Assembly: GCA_004791255.1 (NCBI GenBank)
Contig: SRUQ01000008.1
Coordinates: 124,001-188,000, forward strand
Length of the DNA: 64,000 nt
Direction of reading: 5' to 3'
From: a bacterium M00.F.Ca.ET.205.01.1.1
GTDB lineage: Bacteria; Pseudomonadota; Alphaproteobacteria; Rhizobiales; Rhizobiaceae
A program made the position numbers and the translations under genes. The notes under the pieces were generated by a model that was not told where the DNA came from, searched no databases, and saw only the letters and a program-made list of their open reading frames with translations. How positions within the stretch are numbered: the stretch's first letter is position 1; every line of letters starts with the position of its first letter. Below are positions 16,284 through 24,664 of the stretch, in pieces.

Positions 16284-17715
16284 AGAGCATCTTGTCCTTC
16301 GATTTGAAGTCGAGCATGTGGCCATAGGGGCCGGTGACGCCGTCGCCTTTTTCATATTTGCGGATCATGTCCTTGTTCACTTCGAGCTGACCGAGGATGA
16401 AGAACTCGGGATCGTTGGCCGGCCGCGTCTTGTCGAATGGGGTCGCCAATTGCTCGCCGGGCTTCACCGGCCGCACGATATGCGGCGTGACGACGACGAC
16501 CAGTTCGGTTTCTTCTTTCTGGTTGCTCGAATTGCGGAACAACGAGCCGATGACCGGCACCTGGCCGAGCCACGGCACCTGTTTCTGAAGCTTGGTGGTT
16601 TTGCTCGACAGAAGCCCACCGACGGCGAAACTCTGGCCGTCACGCAGTTCGACAACGGTCTGCAGTTTGCGATTGGTGAAGATCGGGTCGCCGGCGGTGG
16701 TGAAGCTGGTCAGATCGCTCACCTCGGGCGCCAGTTTCATATGGATCTTACCGTCATCCAGCACGACCGGCGTGAACAGCAGATTGACGCCGAATTGCTT
16801 GAATTCGATCTGAACCTGGCCGTTGGCGTCGACGCTGCGGATAGGGATTTCGCCGCCGGCGTTGAAGCTGGCCGGCTCACCTGAGAGCGTGGTCAAATTA
16901 GGCTCGGCCAGCGTGCGCACGACGCCCTTGGCCTCGAGGGCCTCGATGATCAGATCGACCTTGATGTTGCTGTCGATGACGCGGGTGATCAGCGCCGCGA
17001 AGGGATTGGTATTCGAAAGCAGGCCGGTGACCAGGTCTCCCGGCCCCAGAACCACATTGTCTTCGTCGACGGCGCCAATACCGGTTCCGGTTCGGGTCGT
17101 TCCCCTGCTGTTCGTGCTCCTGATCGACACGCCAAGGTCGCGGCCGGCATTGCGCTTGGCTTCGAGGATGCGCACCTCCAGATTGACCTGCTGGCTGTCG
17201 TCTACGATGACGGAGTTGATGATGGCATCGGGACCGTATTGCTGGGCAACATCGAGAATAGATTGGAGCGTGGCGGCGTCCTTGACATGGCCGCCAAGCC
17301 TGACCTTGCCGTTGATCGAACCGATTTCGATGCGCGACCTGGGCGCCACCTGCCGAATCGCCTGCGCCATGTCGTTGACGTCGACGCCGACCTCGATCTG
17401 GATGACGCCGAGCGAGCGCTTGTCCGGTGAGAACAGGTTGACAGTGGTGGTGCCGGCGCCCTTGCCGATGACATAGAGCGTGCGGTCGGTCATCGGCTGG
17501 GCATCGGCGATCTTCTCGTCGCCAACGACGATGTCGCCGAGATTGGCGCTCACCTGGATCGTCACCGATTGCGACATCGGCAGGAAGATACGATGGACGC
17601 TGGGATTCGACACATCGACGAATCGGTCGGCTGCATCAGCCACAACGCTCGACGCCAGAAACGTCGCCGAACAGGACAACGCGGCCGCCGCCATCCCAAT
17701 CCAAAACCCCCGCAT
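16270..17715 (-). CDS. cpaC: Tad pilus secretin CpaC/RcpA
   Basis: About 481 residues forming the outer-membrane secretin pore of the Tad pilus. A signal peptide (about 1-30) is followed by the pilus-and-secretin N-terminal domain (PMSQSVTIQVSANLGDIVVG), a BON-like domain (GKVRLGGHVKDAATLQ) and the secretin domain with LAEPNLTTLSGEPASFNAGGEIPI and VPWLGQVPVIGSLFR, both signatures. The start at 17715 has GGGAG 6 bases before it and begins the signal peptide; an upstream ATG at 17790 overlaps cpaB and would add 25 residues before the signal sequence. Confidence 0.92.
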   Translation of the reverse strand: MRGFWIGMAAAALSCSATFLASSVVADAADRFVDVSNPSVHRIFLPMSQSVTIQVSANLGDIVVGDEKIADAQPMTDRTLYVIGKGAGTTTVNLFSPDKRSLGVIQIEVGVDVNDMAQAIRQVAPRSRIEIGSINGKVRLGGHVKDAATLQSILDVAQQYGPDAIINSVIVDDSQQVNLEVRILEAKRNAGRDLGVSIRSTNSRGTTRTGTGIGAVDEDNVVLGPGDLVTGLLSNTNPFAALITRVIDSNIKVDLIIEALEAKGVVRTLAEPNLTTLSGEPASFNAGGEIPIRSVDANGQVQIEFKQFGVNLLFTPVVLDDGKIHMKLAPEVSDLTSFTTAGDPIFTNRKLQTVVELRDGQSFAVGGLLSSKTTKLQKQVPWLGQVPVIGSLFRNSSNQKEETELVVVVTPHIVRPVKPGEQLATPFDKTRPANDPEFFILGQLEVNKDMIRKYEKGDGVTGPYGHMLDFKSKDKMLYVKK

Positions 17716-17767
17716 CCCCATCTCCCAACTGCTGCCGGCGGCAGCCCTTGCCTCGCCGCGTTCTTGT

Positions 17768-18808
17768 TTAGGGTTGTCGCGGCACGTCATATGTCTCGAG
17801 CTTCATACCCCGAAACACGCCGACAGTCACCTGCACCGGCGGTGCCGGCTGCACATACTTGACCACTTCCTTCACAACTTCCTTCACTTCTGGCGCGGAT
17901 ACCACCGCTGGCGCCGGCTTAACCTTGCTCAACTGGTCGAGTTGACTGCCCACCCGCTCCACCGCCTGGGCCAGTCCGTTGATTCGGTCGTCGGCGCGCT
18001 TGCGCTCCTCGGCGGCGGCGGCTTCTGCGGCCGCCTTCTTGTCGAGTTCGGCCTGCCTTCTGGCAACATCCTCAGGCGTATCGCCCGTCAGATCCGCGAG
18101 CGTCACGCGTTCGTTTGTTTCGCCCTTGCTGGCCGCGGCCTGGCGAAGCGCCAGCGACAACTGCCCGGCGCCTGCCGCCAGTGTCAGCTTTTGCGCATCC
18201 TTGGTGTTGGCCTCGAGCGTTACTGCTTTGACAACCGTCGGGCTGTCCTTGCTTTCATCGGCAACCTGGTCGACGGCGAGCACCTTCATGCTCTGCAGCA
18301 GAACGTCGACGAAACTCCTGTCCACGCCATCACTGTCGCGAACCGTACGCGTCAAAAGCACGTCAACGCGATCGCCGGGGAAAACAAAGCCGGCAACGCC
18401 CAGAACGTCATTGACCCTGATGGAAACGGCCTTCATCCCTTCGCCGAGCACCGCCGAAAGCGTGGCGCGCTGGCCGGGGCCGGTGATCTTGTTGGCAAGA
18501 ACGGGTTCGTTAGGGCCGATCGTCTGCAGCGCCTGCTTCGCGCCTTCGCCGGCCAGTGCGTCCTTGGTCGTCTTGAAGGCGCCGGCTGGAACCGCGCCCG
18601 CCGGCCACGCGATCTCGCGCAGCTTGTCCGATGTCAGCGTGTCGCCGAACTTCAAGGGCACCGCGGCCACGACGACTGTGTCGCGTTCGACGCCGTTTGC
18701 CTGCGCCATGGCGCTGCGCTGGTTGGCCAGCCAAATGTTGACAAGTACCACTGCCAGAACGCCGAACACGCCGGCAAGCACGATCATGATAAATGTATTA
18801 GCGCGCAT
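17768..18808 (-). CDS. cpaB: Flp pilus assembly protein CpaB/RcpC
   Basis: A 346-residue periplasmic protein of the Tad system. It opens with an N-terminal membrane anchor (about 3-27, MRANTFIMIVLAGVFGVLAV) followed by the SAF-type domain (VVVAAVPLKFGDTLTSDKL, then FPGDRVDVLLTR), the family signature. The C-terminal third is a coiled coil (RRQAELDKKAAAEAAAAEE) and a Pro/Val-rich tail. It is thought to connect the inner-membrane platform and the CpaC secretin. ATG 18808 is preferred over a TTG three codons upstream; AGGGG lies about 10 bases before it. Confidence 0.92.
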   Translation of the reverse strand: MRANTFIMIVLAGVFGVLAVVLVNIWLANQRSAMAQANGVERDTVVVAAVPLKFGDTLTSDKLREIAWPAGAVPAGAFKTTKDALAGEGAKQALQTIGPNEPVLANKITGPGQRATLSAVLGEGMKAVSIRVNDVLGVAGFVFPGDRVDVLLTRTVRDSDGVDRSFVDVLLQSMKVLAVDQVADESKDSPTVVKAVTLEANTKDAQKLTLAAGAGQLSLALRQAAASKGETNERVTLADLTGDTPEDVARRQAELDKKAAAEAAAAEERKRADDRINGLAQAVERVGSQLDQLSKVKPAPAVVSAPEVKEVVKEVVKYVQPAPPVQVTVGVFRGMKLETYDVPRQP

Positions 18809-18901
18809 TGGACCCAAGCCCCTAGGTCATGCCGCGGGAACTCGCCCGCCGCGATTAAGGATCAGGCCCGGATTCTATGATCCGGGCCTGAGTCTTGTCG
18901 A

Positions 18902-19120
18902 TCAATTGCCTGTCCCAGCTCCGGCGTTGCAAGTACCGCCAGCCTTACCATCCAATAAGCCGCAGAGACCGGTAAAACGGCCCGTGACCCAGCCACCGAT
19001 AGCAAGGATTGCAAGGATTGCCGCGCCGGCGATGATGCCGACGAGGATTGAGTATTCGACCATGGCGGCGCCGTTTTCATCGTCGCGGAACCGCCGGGTC
19101 ATCGTCATGAGCGTCTTCAT
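18902..19120 (-). CDS. flp: Flp-type IVb pilin (copy 2)
   Basis: A 72-residue major-pilin-type protein. The basic lead ends at Gly, then AAMVEYSIL with the conserved Glu-Tyr at +4/+5 of the prepilin peptidase site, followed by a hydrophobic helix (about 19-42). The C-terminus has two Cys (GLCGLL and GGTCNAG) that could form a disulphide loop. GGAG lies about 7 bases before the ATG at 19120. It is nearly identical to the next copy across the first two thirds. Confidence 0.93.
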   Translation of the reverse strand: MKTLMTMTRRFRDDENGAAMVEYSILVGIIAGAAILAILAIGGWVTGRFTGLCGLLDGKAGGTCNAGAGTGN

Positions 19121-19180
19121 GATCTTCTCCAAACGTTACATCGCCCTAAGTCGCAACGCGGCCCAGGGCGCGTTGTCCGA

Positions 19181-19399
19181 TCAGGTGCCGACGCCTGTGC
19201 CCTTGATGCAGGTGCCGCCGGCCTTGCCGTTCAGAGTGTCGCAAAGACCGCTGAAACGTCCGCTGACCCAGCCGCCGATGGCAAGGATAGCGAGGATGGC
19301 GGCGCCGGCGATAATGCCGACGAGAATGGAATATTCGACCATAGCAGCGCCGTTTTCATCGTCGCGGAACTGCCGGGTCATCGTCATGAGCTTCTTCAT
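19181..19399 (-). CDS. flp: Flp-type IVb pilin (copy 1)
   Basis: A 72-residue pilin, first gene of the minus-strand Tad arm. It has the same layout as its neighbour: MKKLMTMTRQFRDDENG lead, AAMVEYSIL processing motif, one hydrophobic helix and two C-terminal Cys (GLCDTL, GGTCIKG). The helix sequence is identical in both copies, the ends differ. The ATG at 19399 follows AGGGGAG within about 12 bases; an upstream in-frame start at 19477 would add a non-pilin-like lead and is rejected. A CtrA-type site lies 116 bases upstream. Confidence 0.93.
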   Translation of the reverse strand: MKKLMTMTRQFRDDENGAAMVEYSILVGIIAGAAILAILAIGGWVSGRFSGLCDTLNGKAGGTCIKGTGVGT

Positions 19400-19514
19400 G
19401 TCAATTTCTCCCCTTGGAGTTGAACCCGACGAGACGAGCCAGGATGAAATCCATACCCGAGCATCCCCCGTCATCACGATCCTAGGTCCCGAAAAATTGC
19501 AGAGTCAAATGGGA

Positions 19515-19530
19515 TTAATGGTTCCTTAAC
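19515..19530 (-). promoter_or_regulatory. Putative CtrA binding site
   Basis: TTAA (19515-19518), 7 bases, TTAAC (19526-19530): an exact match to the alphaproteobacterial CtrA consensus TTAA-N7-TTAAC. The motif is near-palindromic and can serve either strand. It sits 116 bases before the first pilin ATG. In Caulobacter the response regulator CtrA activates pilA, so cell-cycle control of this pilus is plausible. Confidence 0.6.
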
Positions 19531-19541
19531 TTTCCAATACA

Positions 19542-19557
19542 TGAACTTTCGAGTTCA
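19542..19557. repeat. Inverted repeat with TTCG spacer in the pilus promoter region
   Basis: TGAACT (19542-19547), TTCG, AGTTCA (19552-19557): perfect 6-bp arms. Twelve bases from the CtrA-type box. Could be an operator or an RNA hairpin with a stable UUCG loop; no T-tract follows on the plus strand. Confidence 0.5.
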
Positions 19558-19929
19558 GCGCGTCCTTAAATTCAGCAAGGGCTTGATTCTTCTAATTTTT
19601 CAAGTGCTCTTAACCATTCGTTCACAATTATGCCTGCGCCCTAATCAAGCTAATCCTATTTTAGTAATGCAGCATATTCCTTTATATCTAAGGGGTTATA
19701 GCCAATTATGGAGCGGCTGTCCGTGTCGGACCACGCAAGGGGCACAGGGCACGCAAAGCTTAGTGCGCTGCACATGTTTGACGGGGCGGAGACCAGAAAT
19801 AAAAACGATATTTTTTTGGTGCGCTTCTTAACTATGTTGAAAGTATTGACCAGGCGCGAGCCGCCGCTTGTGCGTCGCTTGGTTAACGTTTAGTTTCGTC
19901 TAATCTGGGCTAAAGGGGTATAGGGGACT

Positions 19930-21315
19930 ATGCTGGGGCGGTTCATCAAGGGTGGCGAGACGCGGATCGAGCCGAGGGCGGAAACGATAGCGCTTATCCC
20001 TGTCGCGCCGCCCCTGGCGCCTGCCGCCGAGGTCGAATCGCATAGCGACGATTTCCTGACGCTCAAAGTCGAGCTTCACCGCCATCTCATCGATCGCTTC
20101 AACCTTACCGCCCTCGAGAACGCATCCAAGGATGAGATCCTGAATGAGATCCGGCCGATCGTGCGCGAATTCGTCCGTGGCCGAAACGTGCCGCTGAATG
20201 CACGCGAGCTCGATCAACTGACCAGCGACACGGCCGATGAGATGCTGGGGCTCGGGCCGATCGAACCGCTGCTCAAGGACGATTCGATCACCGACATCCT
20301 CATCAATACTCACAAACGGGTCTTCATCGAACGGCGCGGCATGGTCGAGGAAACGGCAATCCGCTTTCGTGACGAGGCGCATCTGCTGCGCGTCATCAAC
20401 AAGATCGTCTCTGCGATCGGCAGGCGTGTCGATGAATCGGCGCCGATGGTCGACGCGCGGCTGGAGGACGGATCGCGCGTCAACATCGCAGTGCGGCCGA
20501 TCTCGGTGGACGGGCCTCTGGTGTCGATCCGCAAATTCTCCAAAAACCCCTATTCGCTCGAACGCTTGATCGTGCTCAACTCGATCCGCCCGCCAATGGT
20601 CGATCTGTTGCGCATCGCCGTGCAGGCGCGCAAGTCGATCCTGGTTTCGGGCGGCACCGGCAGCGGCAAGACGACCTTGCTCAATGCGCTGTCGAGTTAC
20701 ATCCCATCCAGGGAGCGGCTGATCACCATCGAAGACGCGGCGGAACTGCAGCTGCAGCAACCGCATGTCGGCCGGCTCGAGACACGCCCGCCCAATGTCG
20801 AGGGCAAAGGCGAGATTCGCCAACGCGAGCTGGTCAAGAATGCGCTGCGCATGCGACCCGACCGCATCATCGTCGGCGAGGTTCGCGGCGAGGAAGCCTT
20901 CGACATGCTGCAGGCGATGAACACCGGCCATGAGGGCTCGATGACGACCATCCATGCCAATACGCCGCGCGACGCCATCTCGCGTCTCGAACAGATGGTT
21001 GGAATGGCCGGCATGCCAATGACGCATGAGTCCATCCGGGCGCAAATCGCCTCGGCCATCGACATCATCGTGCAGACGCAGCGTCTCTCCGACGGCGGCA
21101 GGCGGGTCGTCTCCATATCGGAACTGACCGGCATGGAGGGCAACGTCGTGCAGCTTCAGGAAATCTATCATTTCGTGCGTCGCGACGTCACCGCCGACGG
21201 TGCGATCATCGGCGACTTTCGAGCCACTGGCGTTCGGCCGCGTTTCGCAGTTGAGGCGGCGACACTCGGACATCATTTTGGCAAGGACGCCTTTAATCCA
21301 CAGGTTCCGCTCTGA
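19930..21315 (+). CDS. tadA: Tad pilus assembly ATPase TadA/CpaF
   Basis: A 461-residue secretion ATPase that powers extension and probably retraction of the Flp pilus. The N-terminal part (about 40-200) includes VRGRNVPLNARELDQL and LLKDDSITDILIN. The ATPase core has Walker A GGTGSGKTTLLNAL (about 240-253), Walker B RIIVGEVRGEEAFDML, and the His-box MTTIHANTPRDA. These motifs separate CpaF/TadA from GspE. ATG 19930 follows AGGGG. First gene of the plus-strand arm; its stop overlaps the tadB start by one base. Confidence 0.95.
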   Translation: MLGRFIKGGETRIEPRAETIALIPVAPPLAPAAEVESHSDDFLTLKVELHRHLIDRFNLTALENASKDEILNEIRPIVREFVRGRNVPLNARELDQLTSDTADEMLGLGPIEPLLKDDSITDILINTHKRVFIERRGMVEETAIRFRDEAHLLRVINKIVSAIGRRVDESAPMVDARLEDGSRVNIAVRPISVDGPLVSIRKFSKNPYSLERLIVLNSIRPPMVDLLRIAVQARKSILVSGGTGSGKTTLLNALSSYIPSRERLITIEDAAELQLQQPHVGRLETRPPNVEGKGEIRQRELVKNALRMRPDRIIVGEVRGEEAFDMLQAMNTGHEGSMTTIHANTPRDAISRLEQMVGMAGMPMTHESIRAQIASAIDIIVQTQRLSDGGRRVVSISELTGMEGNVVQLQEIYHFVRRDVTADGAIIGDFRATGVRPRFAVEAATLGHHFGKDAFNPQVPL

Positions 21316-22286
21316 TGCTGTCCGGCCAGACAATGCTCTATTTCATCTATACCGTGGCGGCAGCGTCGGTCATTCTAGCTGCAGAGGCCCTGTATCTTTC
21401 CTATGCAAGTCGCCGCTCGCGCGCCGGATCGGTCAACCGCAGGCTAAAGCGTTTGGCCGATGAAGCTCCCGCCGAACAGACCTTGCAACGATTGCTGCGC
21501 GAGCGCGGGCTGTCGAGTTCGGGGGACTTCCTTTTTGGCCTGGTGGGTCTGAACCGGCTTTATACGCAATCCGGGATCACCGGAAATCCCCTGACCTTCG
21601 CCGCGACATTTATTGTCGTCGGGCTTGCCGTGGCAATGGCTCTCTCTTTCTTCATGGATGTATCGAGCCTGGCGGCGTCTATCGTTTTTCTGGTGATTGG
21701 GCTTGCGCTGCCGCTCCTGCTCCTGCGGCGCGCCCGCAACAAGCGTATCCGGAAGTTCGCCAAGCAACTGCCCGATGCGCTCGACATGATCGTACGCTCG
21801 CTACGGGCTGGACACCCGGCCTCAGTGGCAGTTGGTCTCGTGGCTCGGGAGATGGCGGATCCGCTCGGCACCGAGTTCGGTATCGTGTCCGACGAAATCA
21901 CCTTTGGCCTCAGCATGGAGCAGGCTGTGCGAAAGCTATCGCAGCGCGTGGGTTTCGAGGGCCTCAATCTGCTGTCGGTGTCGTTGTCGATCCAGGCCAA
22001 GACAGGTGGAAACCTGACGGGCATCTTGCACAATCTCTCGTCCGTGCTGCGTGAAAGGCACAAGCTGGGGATGAAAATTAGAGCGCTTTCAGCAGAAGGC
22101 AGAGTGTCAGCGTGGATCATATCCTTTTTCCCAATCGTGATGTTCTTGGTCCTTCTGGTGCTCGCGCCGTCCTACTATGGCGCCGTTTGGGATAATCCAC
22201 TCATTTTTCCCGTGTTCCTGATCTTCGGGGTATGGGCGCTTTTGGGTGACTTCATCATGTATAAAATGGTGAATTTCGACTTCTGA
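21315..22286 (+). CDS. tadB: Tad pilus inner-membrane platform protein TadB
   Basis: A 323-residue GspF-domain protein. Membrane helices lie at about 8-28, 95-115, 118-138, 266-288 and 297-315. The T2SSF core contains FAKQLPDALDMIVRSLRAGHP, the family signature. With TadC it forms the inner-membrane platform that the TadA ATPase acts on. The ATG shares its first base with the tadA stop, so translation is coupled. Its stop is followed by GGGAG that serves tadC. Confidence 0.93.
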   Translation: MLSGQTMLYFIYTVAAASVILAAEALYLSYASRRSRAGSVNRRLKRLADEAPAEQTLQRLLRERGLSSSGDFLFGLVGLNRLYTQSGITGNPLTFAATFIVVGLAVAMALSFFMDVSSLAASIVFLVIGLALPLLLLRRARNKRIRKFAKQLPDALDMIVRSLRAGHPASVAVGLVAREMADPLGTEFGIVSDEITFGLSMEQAVRKLSQRVGFEGLNLLSVSLSIQAKTGGNLTGILHNLSSVLRERHKLGMKIRALSAEGRVSAWIISFFPIVMFLVLLVLAPSYYGAVWDNPLIFPVFLIFGVWALLGDFIMYKMVNFDF

Positions 22287-22298
22287 CGGGAGAGAAGA

Positions 22299-23258
22299 AT
22301 TAACGTATTCTCAAATATACAGGACTTGGGCCTTCTCGTATCGACCGCTGTCTTTGTAGCGGCGGCGGCACTTTTTCTCTTTGGTGGCCTTGTCTTTTTG
22401 CCGGCGCTGCAGACGAGAAAGCTGGTCGCGCAAAGCCTCATAGCCGAAGGCATCACCGATCGCCGTTCAATGCTCGGCCTCGAGCAGCAGGCCAAGATTT
22501 GGGCTCAGAGGCCGGTTGAAGCGTATTTTCGGTCCGTGGAGAAAGAGCGGGACGAGCCCAACGCTCTTGAAGCGAAACTCTTTCGCGCCGGCTTTTATCA
22601 GGCAAGCGCCCCGCTGATATATACCTTGTCACGATTTGCAGCGGTCTGTGCCGGCTTCTCGGTGATGTATGTGCTTCTGTCTCAAGTCCTGCCGCCAAAT
22701 TTGCCCTCGTTTGTGACCCTTGCCGGATCAGGGTTGTTCGGGCTCGCTTGCATCGTCATTCCGAGCATCATGCTCGATCGTTTCGAAAATACGCAGAAGC
22801 GGATCTATCGTCGCGGCTTCCCCGATTTCATGGATATGATGATTACCTGCGCCGATGCCGGCATGAGCCTGGAGGCCGCTGTGGAACGGGTGAGCCAGGA
22901 ACTGGCCGCGACCCACAAATGGTTGGGGATACAGCTTTCGATCATGAATCTCCAGTTGCGCGCAGGCAAGCCGCTGCGCGAAGCACTGCGCGAACTGGCT
23001 GATCGCATCGGCCTTGACGAGGCAAGGGCGTTGGCCGTGTTATTCCGTCAATCGGAAGAACTCGGTACAAGCCTGACGGATGCGTTGCGCGTCTACAGCG
23101 ACGAAATGCGGTCTCAGAGAATACTTCACGCGGAGGAACGTGCGAATGCGCTGCCCGTCAAGATGATGATCCCGCTGGGTATCTGTATCTTCCCGGTCGT
23201 GCTGATGATCGTCCTCCTCCCGGTGGTGATTCGGATGCAGGCCATTTTCATCCATTGA
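22299..23258 (+). CDS. tadC: Tad pilus inner-membrane platform protein TadC, probable ATT start
   Basis: A GspF-domain protein of 319 residues if started at 22299. It has helices at about 12-33, 108-128, 135-155 and 295-315, and the T2SSF signature FPDFMDMMITCADAGMSLEAAVERV. Between the tadB stop (22284-22286, in the same frame) and residue 10 there is no ATG, GTG or TTG except a TTG at 22326 with no ribosome site at usable distance. An ATT at 22299 lies 6 bases after GGGAG, an ideal spacing, and gives an N-terminus beginning (M)NVFSNIQDLGLL. ATT starts are rare but known (infC). The TTG at 22326 (310 residues) remains the conventional alternative. Confidence 0.85.
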   Translation: MNVFSNIQDLGLLVSTAVFVAAAALFLFGGLVFLPALQTRKLVAQSLIAEGITDRRSMLGLEQQAKIWAQRPVEAYFRSVEKERDEPNALEAKLFRAGFYQASAPLIYTLSRFAAVCAGFSVMYVLLSQVLPPNLPSFVTLAGSGLFGLACIVIPSIMLDRFENTQKRIYRRGFPDFMDMMITCADAGMSLEAAVERVSQELAATHKWLGIQLSIMNLQLRAGKPLREALRELADRIGLDEARALAVLFRQSEELGTSLTDALRVYSDEMRSQRILHAEERANALPVKMMIPLGICIFPVVLMIVLLPVVIRMQAIFIH

Positions 23259-23307
23259 GCAATATGCTTTGGTGACTCACCGAGTCGAGGGATCCCTGAG
23301 GGAAAAA

Positions 23308-23862
23308 ATGACAGGGTCAATACGCCTCGCGGCCGCAGCCAGTCTGTTGATGATGGTGCTTGCCGGCTGCCAGACAAATGACGCGGACACCATGAACGGT
23401 GTCGTCCGCACCAATGAGCCGGCAAAGGGCGACGTCACGTCCTTTGGCGATGCCTTCGACGGGTTGAAAACAGTCAGCGACGTCGAATACTACGCTTCGG
23501 ACCAGGCCGTGGCGGTGGCCAAGAACCAGTTCCGCGCGGAAAATTATGGCAATGCCGGCGCCCTGTTCTTGAAGGCGACGCGGCTGGCGCCCAATGATGG
23601 TGGCGCCTGGATGGGACTGGCCGCCTCCTGCGACCGCATCCACCGCTTCGACCTCGCCGACAGGGCCTACGCCCGCGCCTTCAAGCTGCTTGGTCCGTCG
23701 CCTGAATATTACAACAATGTCGGCTATTCCTCCCTGCTGCGCGGCAAGCTGCAGGACGCGCGCAGCAATTTCCTCAAGGCCTACGAATTGGCGCCCAACG
23801 ACCCTACCGTTGCCAACAATCTGAAGCTGCTGTCGTCGAGCGTGCAGAACGTCGAGCGCTAG
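23308..23862 (+). CDS. tadD: Tad pilus TPR lipoprotein TadD
   Basis: A 184-residue lipoprotein. The signal peptide ends LAGC (lipobox, Cys about 20), followed by QTNDADTMNG. Tetratricopeptide-like repeats fill about 60-175 (AENYGNAGALFLKATRLAPNDGGAWMGLA, split across repeats, and RGKLQDARSNFLKAYELAPND). TadD is an outer-membrane pilotin-like factor helping secretin assembly. The start at 23308 has GAGGG 6 bases before it and begins the signal peptide; an upstream in-frame start at 23269 would mask it. The next gene starts one base after the stop. Confidence 0.88.
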   Translation: MTGSIRLAAAASLLMMVLAGCQTNDADTMNGVVRTNEPAKGDVTSFGDAFDGLKTVSDVEYYASDQAVAVAKNQFRAENYGNAGALFLKATRLAPNDGGAWMGLAASCDRIHRFDLADRAYARAFKLLGPSPEYYNNVGYSSLLRGKLQDARSNFLKAYELAPNDPTVANNLKLLSSSVQNVER

Positions 23863-23863
23863 T

Positions 23864-24403
23864 ATGTTGCTTATCGAAGCGCTGCTGCTGAAGGCGCTCG
23901 CCATCCCTCTGCTCGCAAGGATTGCCTGGCTCGATTTCACCACCCAGAAGATAGCCAATCGCGACGTGCTGCTGCTGCTCTGCATGGGGGCGGGAGGCCT
24001 GCTGCTGCCGTCGCTTCAATCCGGGTCGTGGTGGGATATGGGCCTCGGCGCGCTCGGGGGCTTCGTGCTGTTCGTCGCGCTCTTTCCGTTCTGGGTCTTG
24101 CGCAAGCTTGGCGCCGGCGACGTGAAGCTGTTGTCTGTCATGCCATTTCTGATCAGCGGAGACGGTCTCGTCGTCTTTACCGTGTTGCTCCTGTTTTTCG
24201 CTATCGCCACTGCGATACTCGTGAAAAATCCGTTCATGCTACCGGCGGGAGCGTTTCGCCTCTACGTGGAGCATATGGATCGGAAGGGGGTCGTTCCCTT
24301 CGGCGTTCCAATATCGGCGGCTGCGATTTGCGCGATCGCCTTCCAAATGTATGAAAATCTGGTGGTCGCAACCAGTTCGGGGATCCTGAACCAGCTTAAC
24401 TGA
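23864..24403 (+). CDS. cpaA: Type IV prepilin peptidase CpaA/TadV
   Basis: A 179-residue integral-membrane aspartyl protease of family A24A that cleaves the leader of Flp pilins and TadE/G-like proteins. The two catalytic aspartates are visible: D24 in AWLDFTTQKIAN and D86 in the GxGD-type motif LGAGDVKL (83-88 region). About five to six hydrophobic helices are present. It lacks the N-terminal methylase domain of PilD, as expected for the short Tad type. Last gene of the plus arm, followed by a convergent gene. Confidence 0.93.
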   Translation: MLLIEALLLKALAIPLLARIAWLDFTTQKIANRDVLLLLCMGAGGLLLPSLQSGSWWDMGLGALGGFVLFVALFPFWVLRKLGAGDVKLLSVMPFLISGDGLVVFTVLLLFFAIATAILVKNPFMLPAGAFRLYVEHMDRKGVVPFGVPISAAAICAIAFQMYENLVVATSSGILNQLN

Positions 24404-24627
24404 AGCTCGGCAGGCTCTTTGCTTGGTCTCGCACGAGACCAGTCCGGCCCGCGTCAGCTTTCGCCTCTACAAGGTGGCGGCGGTCGGCGGCCGCGCGATC
24501 ACCGAGGCTTTGCGCCGGGTGACGGCGTGCATGCTGGCATGCTTGTCCTGCAAACTCACGATCTATGAGATGGTCACCGAACAATCCGACCCGAAACGAA
24601 AGTTGCAATCGCGTTCCGCGGCCGGAA

Positions 24628-24654
24628 CCGACGCATCCTTCAAGGATGCGTCGG
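24628..24654. repeat. Perfect 12-bp inverted repeat between convergent genes
   Basis: CCGACGCATCCT (24628-24639) and its exact complement (24643-24654) with a 3-base loop. It lies 10 bases past the stop of the minus-strand PfpI gene and about 225 bases past cpaA. Neither side has a T-tract, so it is not a standard intrinsic terminator, but it could stop or protect transcripts from both directions. Confidence 0.6.
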
Positions 24655-24664
24655 GACAAAAGCC

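Larger units (their letters stand above)
19400..19929. promoter_or_regulatory. 530-bp AT-rich divergent promoter region of the Tad pilus locus
   Basis: Space between the divergent pilin arm (minus) and tadA arm (plus). It is clearly richer in A and T than the rest of the window and no open frame in it has coding bias. It contains a perfect TTAA-N7-TTAAC site (19515-19530), a half-site TTAACCAT (19610-19617), further TTAAC motifs near 19829 and 19883, and a 6-bp inverted repeat with TTCG spacer (19542-19557). The combination marks it as the main control region of the pilus locus. Confidence 0.75.

Noticed and set aside
19900..21333. 477-codon antisense open frame over tadA
   Set aside because: Shadow of the strongly biased tadA frame; no family motifs, and tadA has complete Walker motifs and context.
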